From assembly GCA_022798035.1 (NCBI GenBank), contig JAAWLS010000027.1, forward strand, positions 1-14,069: a stretch of DNA of 14,069 nt. The letters are read 5' to 3'. Below are positions 13,976 to 14,069 of the stretch, piece by piece. The first letter of the stretch is position 1, and every line of letters begins with the position of its first letter. The notes below the pieces were generated by a model. The model worked only from the letters and a program-made list of their open reading frames with translations, ran no database searches and was not told the DNA's origin. The translations under genes were made by a program, and so were the position numbers. This DNA is from Lachnospiraceae bacterium. Its GTDB lineage: Bacteria; Bacillota; Clostridia; Lachnospirales; Lachnospiraceae.

Positions 13976-14069
13976 ATGAAATACAAAAGAAGCGTATATC
14001 GTTCGCTGACCTTGATTACACAATTTGGAATTAACATGCTGGTGCCGATTTTTTTATGTACCATGGCAG
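13976..14069 (+). CDS. AtpZ/AtpI-family protein, 3' partial
   Basis: Only 31 codons are in the window, starting MKYKRSVYRSLTLITQ and entering a hydrophobic segment (about 17-30, INMLVPIFLCTM). This start is typical of the small two-helix membrane proteins encoded first in clostridial F1Fo ATP synthase operons, which help c-ring assembly or ion supply. GGAGG at 13964-13968 supports the ATG. The identification rests on the short N-terminus, the promoter and the Sua5/YwlE neighbourhood known to precede atp genes. The rest lies beyond the edge. Confidence 0.7.
   Translation, partial: MKYKRSVYRSLTLITQFGINMLVPIFLCTMA

Noticed and set aside
1..14069. CRISPR array, tRNA or rRNA genes
   Set aside because: No regularly spaced repeats and no recognisable tRNA or rRNA segments on either strand.

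Overview
The window reads as chromosomal DNA of a spore-forming Firmicute, most likely a member of the Lachnospiraceae. It has AT-leaning noncoding DNA, strong AGGAGG-type ribosome sites, TTG starts, MecA, a LytTR/GHKL two-component pair, a CwlD-type amidase, and a Sua5 / YwlE-like / AtpZ order resembling the ywlC-ywlE-atp region of Bacillus and clostridia. No database search was possible, so the taxon is inferred from gene content and protein style.

Layout. 1-147 is the unrecognised 3' end of a reading frame. 148-1154 is gene-free with several promoter-like sites. 1155-1943 is mecA with a terminator, followed by a membrane-anchored GH18/SH3 cell-wall protein (1996-3891) and a structured intergenic repeat. 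4158-7013 is an apparent operon of LytTR response regulator, GHKL sensor kinase and a 219-residue protein of unknown function, closed by a strong bidirectional terminator. dcd (dCTP deaminase) lies on the minus strand at 7199-7738.

The main discovery is at 7911-11986. A cwlD-type N-acetylmuramoyl-L-alanine amidase gene is split by a 3.33-kb element. The two gene halves rejoin in frame into a normal 248-residue protein if the element is removed across a 2-bp CA core (8055-8056 and 11384-11385). The break is inside the codon for the zinc-binding histidine of the amidase. The element carries an intact 516-residue large serine recombinase, a LacI-family regulator whose C-terminus has been lost, and a MATE transporter remnant with no start and an internal deletion. 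The element ends rejoin into an imperfectly symmetric attP-like site. Intact recombinase, intact att junctions and decayed cargo, together with a good sigmaE-like motif before cwlD and a weaker one before the recombinase, suggest a skin-like intervening element. Such an element would be excised during sporulation to restore the cortex amidase. A plain disruptive insertion is the alternative.

Downstream are a 295-nt structured but unassigned gap, Sua5-type threonylcarbamoyl-AMP synthase (12282-13334), a YwlE/LMW-PTP-like phosphatase with altered active-site residues (13361-13816), and the start of an ATP synthase-associated AtpZ/AtpI gene (13976 to the window edge) behind a near-consensus promoter.
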